This document shows positions 6,479 through 10,541 of a DNA stretch of 10,541 nt, in pieces. A program made the translations under genes and the position numbers. Origin of the DNA: Chloroflexota bacterium (GTDB taxonomy: Bacteria > Chloroflexota > Anaerolineae > J036 > Brachytrichaceae); the NCBI GenBank assembly GCA_021813225.1, contig JAKALH010000061.1, positions 1-10,541 on the forward strand. The letters are read 5' to 3'. The notes beneath the pieces are model-generated. The model saw nothing but the letters and a program-made list of their open reading frames with translations, did not search any database and had not been told where the DNA came from. How positions within the stretch are numbered: the first letter of the stretch is position 1; each line of letters starts with the position of its first letter.

Positions 6479-7632
6479 GCGGCTTCCTGGCCGGCGCCGA
6501 CCTGAGCGCCAATCGCATCGAACTGGCACGCAGGCGCACTGCGCAGCGCGGTTACATCGACCTGACCAGCAGCAATCCCACGCAACAGGGTCTGCTGTTT
6601 CCGCCCGGCATCCTGCGCGCCGCCGCGGATGCCTACTGGCCGGTGCGGCGCTACGAACCCGATCCGCGCGGGCTGCTGCCGGCGCGCCGCGCTATCGCGG
6701 ACTACTACGCACAACGCGCCCGCCCGCTCGCCATCCACACCGACGACATATTCATCACTGCCAGCACCAGCGAAGCCTATGGCCTGCTGTTTGCGCTGCT
6801 GACCGAACCCGGAGACAACGTGCTGGCGCCCGACGTGACCTACCCTCTGTTCGAGTATCTGGCCGGCATCTACCGTGTCGAGTTGCGCCCTTACCGGCTT
6901 GACGAATCACGCAACTGGCAGATTGACCCGGACAGCGTGTACGCTCAGACCGACAGGCGCACGCGCGCCACGCTGGTCATCTCGCCGCACAATCCCACCG
7001 GCATGATCGTCAACGCACCTGTCGCCGCCTTCAACGACCTCGGCCTGCCGTTGATCTGCGATGAAGTGTTTGCGGAATTCCCGTACCGGATGCCTCATAC
7101 GCCGCCGCTGGGCGCGATACACCCCGGACTGCCGGTGTTCCATCTCAACGGCATTTCCAAGATGTTCGCCCTGCCGGATCTGAAGCTGGGCTGGATTGCC
7201 GCCAACCCGCCTGCTGCCGCACGCTTCGGCGAGCGGCTGGAGATGCTCAACGACACCTTTCTTGGGGCGAACTCGCTGACACAGAGCATGCTGCCGGCGC
7301 TGTTCGCGCAGGGCGAGGAGTTCGTGGCGGCGATGCGCAAACGCATCCGCGCCAGCCTCGACCTGGCGCTTGAGGTGATGCAGAATAGCGCCCGCCTGCG
7401 GGCACACCCACCCGACGGCGGCTATTACCTGTTCCCGCAGGTAATCGGCTGGGCCGGCGATGAGGAAAGCCTGGTGCTCGCTCTGCTTGAGCACGGCGTG
7501 CTGGTGCACCCGGGGTATTTCTATGGCTACGAGCGCGGCACGCACATCATGGTCTCCTGTCTGACCGAGCCGGCAAACCTGCGCGCCGGGCTTGCCCGCC
7601 TGACCGCCGCGCTGGAAACAAACTGCGCCTGA
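6475..7632 (+). CDS. Pyridoxal-phosphate aminotransferase, class I/II (AspC-like fold)
   Basis: A cytoplasmic fold-type I PLP enzyme of 385 aa, probably transferring an amino group between an amino acid and a 2-oxo acid. Cofactor residues are in their usual order: Asn173 in SPHNPTG, Asp196 in ICDEVFAEF, and Schiff-base Lys229 in NGISKMFALPDLKLGW. The N-terminal part carries YEPDPRGLLPARRAIADYY, matching the Y-P-D-G-x-x-x-L-R-x-A block. The arginine that usually binds the substrate alpha-carboxylate near the C-terminus is not in its expected place: residues 357-362 read HIMVSC. Substrate class therefore cannot be assigned, and a non-classical substrate or an arginine supplied elsewhere is possible. 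The start overlaps the YwbE-family stop by four bases, and murJ begins 30 bases after its stop. Alternatives are an aspartate/aromatic aminotransferase or a C-S lyase of the MalY type. Confidence 0.9.
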   Translation: MSGFLAGADLSANRIELARRRTAQRGYIDLTSSNPTQQGLLFPPGILRAAADAYWPVRRYEPDPRGLLPARRAIADYYAQRARPLAIHTDDIFITASTSEAYGLLFALLTEPGDNVLAPDVTYPLFEYLAGIYRVELRPYRLDESRNWQIDPDSVYAQTDRRTRATLVISPHNPTGMIVNAPVAAFNDLGLPLICDEVFAEFPYRMPHTPPLGAIHPGLPVFHLNGISKMFALPDLKLGWIAANPPAAARFGERLEMLNDTFLGANSLTQSMLPALFAQGEEFVAAMRKRIRASLDLALEVMQNSARLRAHPPDGGYYLFPQVIGWAGDEESLVLALLEHGVLVHPGYFYGYERGTHIMVSCLTEPANLRAGLARLTAALETNCA

Positions 7633-7649
7633 CCCGCGGCTGTTCACAG

Positions 7650-7655
7650 TAGAAT
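7650..7655 (+). promoter_or_regulatory. -10 box of a probable leaderless promoter for murJ
   Basis: TAGAAT matches the -10 consensus at five of six bases and ends seven bases before ATG 7663, the spacing expected if transcription begins at the start codon. No Shine-Dalgarno is present. CTGACC at 7629-7634 agrees with TTGACA at four positions, but the 15-base spacer is short. The box overlaps an alternative ATG at 7654, which argues for 7663 as the start. Confidence 0.45.
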
Positions 7656-7662
7656 GGCCTCC

Positions 7663-9267
7663 ATGCAAGCGCGCTCGCTTGCCCGGATGGCCGCGGTTGT
7701 CGGCGTCGCCTATGTGCTGAGCAACCTGACCGGTCTGGGACAGCGTATCATCGTCACCTCGCAATTCGGGACCAGCGTTGAATACGACGCATTCAATGCC
7801 GCATTCCGCATCCCCGACCTGCTGTTCAGCCTGCTGGCCGGCGGCGCGCTGGCTTCCGCCTTTATCCCCACCTTCACCGCGCGTCTGAGCCGCAACCAGC
7901 AGACGCTGGCGTGGAAACTGGCGCTGGCCGTTGCCGGGCTGGTTTTCATCGTCATGAGCGCCTTCGCAGTCATTGCTGCGCTGGCTGCGCCCTTCATCAT
8001 ACGTTCCATCGTGGCGCCCGGTTTCGATGACGGGCAGGTTGCCCTGACCGCCGCCTTGATGCGCCTGATGCTGATTTCGACGGTTATCTTCGGCGTGAGC
8101 GGCCTTCTGATGGGCGTGCTGCAGTCGAACAACTCCTTCCTCGCGCCGGCCATCGCGCCGTCGATCTACAACATCGGCATCATGTTCGGCGCGCTGGCGC
8201 TGCGCGGCCAGGGGATTTACGGGGTGGCGACCGGCGTCGTCGTCGGCGCGGCGCTGCATCTGGCGGTACAACTGCCGGCGCTGGCGCGTGTTCTATTGAG
8301 GTCGCGCGTCATCAACCGTGCCGCCGATGTCGCCGCGCAAACAGCCACCGCCGCCGGCGAACTGGCTGACGATGTGCGCAAAGTGATCCGCCTGATGCTG
8401 CCGCGCATCGTGGGGCTGGGGGCCGTGCAGATCAACCTCATCGTCACCGTCAGCCTGGCATCGGGCATGGGCGAAGGCGCCGTCTCGGCGCTGAACATCG
8501 CCTTTGCCACGCTCATCCTGCCGCAGGCGGCCATCGCGCAGGCCATCGCCACCGTGCTGTTCCCCACCATCAGCGCGCACGCGGCGCGCGGCGAACACGG
8601 CGAGTTCGCCCGTTCGCTCACGCGCGCCATCAATGTCGTCATCGCGTTGAGCGCACCGGCGGCAATCGGCCTGATCCTGCTGGGCCAGCCCATCATCCGC
8701 CTGCTGTTTCAGCGCAACACCTTCAATGCGCAGTCGACCGACGCGGTCGCTTTCGCGCTGGCCTGGTATGGCGCCGGGCTGGTGGGCCACTCCGTGCTGG
8801 AAGTCGTCACGCGCGGTTTCTATGCGCTGCATGACACCTACCGGCCGGTCATCCTCAGCGTCGCCAGCATGATCGCGAATGTGGCGCTCAGCCTGATACT
8901 GGCGGCGGTGTTCCGCGCCAATAGCCTGCCCCCATACGGCGGGCTGGCGCTGGCTAATTCCGTCGCCACCGCCCTGGAAACCGCGCTGCTGTACGCCTGG
9001 CTGGCACACCGCGTGCCGCAACTCAACCTGAAGCTGACTGTGATTGCGTCGGTAAAAAGTTCAATTGCAGGGGGCGTGATGGCAGCCGCGCTCTGGCTGT
9101 GGCTGAATGTGCTGGGGAACGGGACGCTGGCCGCGCTGCTCGCAATTGTCGCCGGCATCGCCGTCTACTTCGGCGCGGCGTGGGCGTTGCGCAGCGAGGA
9201 AACGGGCTTTGCCGTCAACATCCTGCGCGCGAAGCTGCTGCGCCGCCGTCTGAGCGCGGAAACCTGA
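7663..9267 (+). CDS. murJ: Lipid II flippase MurJ (MviN family, MOP superfamily)
   Basis: A polytopic inner membrane protein (534 aa) that flips the peptidoglycan precursor lipid II to the outer leaflet, essential for wall synthesis. Fourteen hydrophobic segments spread over the length fit the family. The N-terminal signature is clear: LSNLTGLGQRIIV with Arg28, then EYDAFNAAFRIPDLL with Asp42 and AGGALASAFIPTF; these correspond to the cavity residues Arg24 and Asp39 of E. coli MurJ. The arginine pair in the proteobacterial LLRR segment is replaced by LLFS. The later block LLFQRNTFNAQST and the GFYALHDTYRP motif of the second half are also present. I chose ATG 7663 over ATG 7654 because a TAGAAT box overlaps the latter and sits seven bases before the former. 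It follows the aminotransferase closely but may have its own promoter. It converges on the downstream PLP gene, with 11 bases between stops. Confidence 0.95.
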   Translation: MQARSLARMAAVVGVAYVLSNLTGLGQRIIVTSQFGTSVEYDAFNAAFRIPDLLFSLLAGGALASAFIPTFTARLSRNQQTLAWKLALAVAGLVFIVMSAFAVIAALAAPFIIRSIVAPGFDDGQVALTAALMRLMLISTVIFGVSGLLMGVLQSNNSFLAPAIAPSIYNIGIMFGALALRGQGIYGVATGVVVGAALHLAVQLPALARVLLRSRVINRAADVAAQTATAAGELADDVRKVIRLMLPRIVGLGAVQINLIVTVSLASGMGEGAVSALNIAFATLILPQAAIAQAIATVLFPTISAHAARGEHGEFARSLTRAINVVIALSAPAAIGLILLGQPIIRLLFQRNTFNAQSTDAVAFALAWYGAGLVGHSVLEVVTRGFYALHDTYRPVILSVASMIANVALSLILAAVFRANSLPPYGGLALANSVATALETALLYAWLAHRVPQLNLKLTVIASVKSSIAGGVMAAALWLWLNVLGNGTLAALLAIVAGIAVYFGAAWALRSEETGFAVNILRAKLLRRRLSAET

Positions 9268-9278
9268 CCGGAAACGGC

Positions 9279-10403
9279 TCATGCCTGCGCAAGCGCGTGA
9301 GTGAGGTCGGCAATCAGGTCATCGACATTCTCGATGCCGACCGACAGGCGAATCAACGCCGGGTCGACGGCGAGCGGGGAGTCAGCAACGCTCATGTGCG
9401 TCATCGCCGCCGGCACTTCGATCAGCGACTCCACACCCCCCAGCGATTCGGCCAGCGCAAAGAGGCGCGTCGCCTGGGCAATCCGTCGCGCCGCCTCCGG
9501 GCCGCCCGCAGCGATGAACGATATCATGCCGCCGAACTGGCGCATCTGGCGGGCTGCGATGTGGTGTTGCGGGTGCGAAGCCAGCCCGGGGTATATCACA
9601 CGCGCGACGGCAGGATGGCGCTCCAGGAAGTGTGCGACAGCCAGCGCATTGGCGCAGTGGCGTTCCATGCGCACCGGCAATGTTTTCAGGCCGCGCAGGA
9701 CCAGGAAACAATCCAGCGGCCCAGGCACGGCTCCGACGGCATTCTGCAGGAACTTCAGCCGCGTAAAAGTCTCGTCGTCGTTGACGATAACCGCGCCGCC
9801 CACCACGTCGCTGTGGCCGTTCAGATACTTCGTCGTGCTGTGTACCACGATATCGGCGCCCAGCGCCAGCGGCTGCTGCAGGTACGGTGTGGCGAAGGTG
9901 TTATCCACCGCCAGCCGCGCCGCGCCCTTCAGCCCGGCGATGGCTGCGATGTCGGCCACTTTCAGCAGCGGGTTGGTCGGCGACTCGACCCATACCATGC
10001 GCGTATCCGGCTGGATGGCTTTTCGCACAGCATCCGGGTCGCTCATTTCCACGAACGAAAAGCGCAGGCCATAATCCGCGTAAACTTTCGTGAAGATTCG
10101 GAAGGTGCCGCCATAGACATCATTGCTGGCTACCAGATGGTCGCCCGGTTTCAGCAGGCGCAACACCGTGTCCGCAGCGGCCATGCCGGATGAAAACGCC
10201 AGTCCGTGGGCGCCCCCTTCCAGTGCAGCGATACAATCCTGTAGCGCGCTGCGCGTGGGATTGATGGTGCGGGCATAATCGTAGACGGCCTCGCCCATCG
10301 AATCCTGAGCATAGGTCGAGGTCTGGTAGATTGGTGTCATCACGGCCCCGGTGGTTGGATCGGGCGTCTGTCCAGCATGGATCGCCAGTGTTTCAAAATT
10401 CAT
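9279..10403 (-). CDS. Cystathionine gamma-lyase / gamma-synthase family PLP enzyme
   Basis: A cytoplasmic Cys/Met-metabolism PLP enzyme of 374 aa, the usual length. Visible motifs are THE-family N-terminal block LAIHAGQTPDPTTGAV, then Tyr43 and Arg45 in YDYARTINPTR (phosphate binding across the dimer), AFSSGMAA, the aspartate in AVDNTFATPYLQQPL, Schiff-base Lys192 in HSTTKYLNGHSDVVGG, and SLGGVESLIEVPAAMTH near the C-terminus. Glu329 in ESLIE sits where human and yeast cystathionine gamma-lyase have the glutamate linked to lyase specificity; E. coli gamma-synthase has a serine there. I therefore favour gamma-lyase (cystathionine to cysteine, 2-oxobutyrate and ammonia), though bifunctional enzymes exist. 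On its strand AGGTG lies four bases before ATG 10403, which supports the start. No metB/metC partner or SAM riboswitch is visible nearby. It is convergent with murJ. Confidence 0.92.
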   Translation of the reverse strand: MNFETLAIHAGQTPDPTTGAVMTPIYQTSTYAQDSMGEAVYDYARTINPTRSALQDCIAALEGGAHGLAFSSGMAAADTVLRLLKPGDHLVASNDVYGGTFRIFTKVYADYGLRFSFVEMSDPDAVRKAIQPDTRMVWVESPTNPLLKVADIAAIAGLKGAARLAVDNTFATPYLQQPLALGADIVVHSTTKYLNGHSDVVGGAVIVNDDETFTRLKFLQNAVGAVPGPLDCFLVLRGLKTLPVRMERHCANALAVAHFLERHPAVARVIYPGLASHPQHHIAARQMRQFGGMISFIAAGGPEAARRIAQATRLFALAESLGGVESLIEVPAAMTHMSVADSPLAVDPALIRLSVGIENVDDLIADLTHALAQA

Positions 10404-10430
10404 CGCACACCTACAAGATATGGATGGCTT

Positions 10431-10436
10431 ATTGTA
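10431..10436 (-). promoter_or_regulatory. -10-like box upstream of the cystathionine gamma-lyase family gene
   Basis: On the minus strand TACAAT matches the -10 consensus at five of six bases and lies 27 bases upstream of ATG 10403, leaving room for a short leader holding the AGGTG ribosome binding site. No -35 match is seen at 16-18 bases; that stretch falls inside the palindrome at 10447-10479. Confidence 0.4.
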
Positions 10437-10446
10437 CGGCAGACGA

Positions 10447-10479
10447 ACACCTCCGAGTTCTGGCAGAACTCGGAGGTGT
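10447..10479. repeat. Perfect 15-bp inverted repeat (hairpin or operator)
   Basis: ACACCTCCGAGTTCT (10447-10461) and AGAACTCGGAGGTGT (10465-10479) are perfect inverted copies around a three-base centre GGC. As RNA this forms a very stable hairpin. No T-tract follows on either strand (CAGTAATAATT on plus, TCGTCTGCC on minus), so a standard intrinsic terminator is not clear. It lies 43 bases upstream of the gamma-lyase family gene. It could end a leftward gene outside the window, serve as an operator, or be one copy of a dispersed palindrome. Confidence 0.85.
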
Positions 10480-10507
10480 CAGTAATAATTAAAATGAAGA
10501 TAATGAG

Positions 10508-10513
10508 TATAAT
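10508..10513 (+). promoter_or_regulatory. Consensus -10 box at right edge, possible promoter for a rightward gene
   Basis: TATAAT is a perfect -10 match in an A/T-rich stretch, followed 17 bases later by GAGGA (10531-10535), which could be a ribosome binding site for a start just beyond the window. No -35 box is evident at 16-18 bases. The gene it would serve is not visible. Confidence 0.35.
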
Positions 10514-10541
10514 TGTGATGCAATATGTCTGAGGACATTTA

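Noticed and set aside
6907..8271. Minus-strand open frame of 454 codons across the aminotransferase and murJ
   Set aside because: It spans two well-recognised plus-strand genes and shows only low-complexity charged sequence.
9099..10193. Plus-strand open frame of 364 codons over the end of murJ and the PLP gene
   Set aside because: It is antisense to a clear cystathionine gamma-lyase family gene and has no family resemblance.
10404..10541. Riboswitch (for example SAM) upstream of the sulfur amino acid enzyme
   Set aside because: The leader implied by the -10 box is only about 20 bases, and apart from the simple palindrome there is no multi-helix structure.

Overview
The window reads as about 10.5 kb of bacterial chromosome, probably from a Chloroflexota (Anaerolineae-like) organism. 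That guess rests on three things: a gene remnant ending in a YLPIAMR tail of the kind common on secreted Anaerolineae proteins, an oligosaccharide-type Opp/Dpp ATPase next to a GH3 glucosidase, and several start codons placed just after a -10 box with no ribosome binding site. No RNA gene, CRISPR array, transposase or phage gene was seen. Left of about 3000 the DNA is visibly less GC-rich (26 of 60 bases are G or C at 61-120) than on the right (40 of 60 at 8461-8520, counted by hand).

Layout. (1) 3-2977, plus strand: the end of an oligopeptide/oligosaccharide ABC transporter ATPase, then a cytoplasmic GH3 beta-glucosidase. Together they look like the end of a beta-glucoside uptake and hydrolysis operon. 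A 9-bp hairpin closes it. (2) 3073-3555, minus: a cysteine-type, thioredoxin-dependent-like glutathione peroxidase. (3) 3639-3842, plus: an orphan C-terminal tail of a secreted protein, probably a deletion remnant. (4) 3849-6185, minus: homospermidine synthase followed by a TauE/SafE-family permease, possibly one transcript. (5) 6275-9267, plus, divergent from homospermidine synthase: a small YwbE-family protein translationally coupled to a class I/II aminotransferase, then the lipid II flippase MurJ, which has its own leaderless-type -10 box. (6) 9279-10403, minus: a cystathionine gamma-lyase/synthase-family enzyme, convergent with murJ. (7) 10404-10541: a short intergenic region with a perfect 15-bp inverted repeat between two outward-facing -10-like boxes.

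The genes serve ordinary metabolism: sugar catabolism, peroxide defence, polyamine synthesis, anion export, amino acid metabolism and cell wall assembly. They do not form one system. I found no convincing undescribed multi-gene system. The points most worth a second look are the perfect palindrome at the right edge, the orphan secreted-protein tail, the homospermidine synthase/permease pair, and the aminotransferase that lacks the usual substrate-carboxylate arginine.
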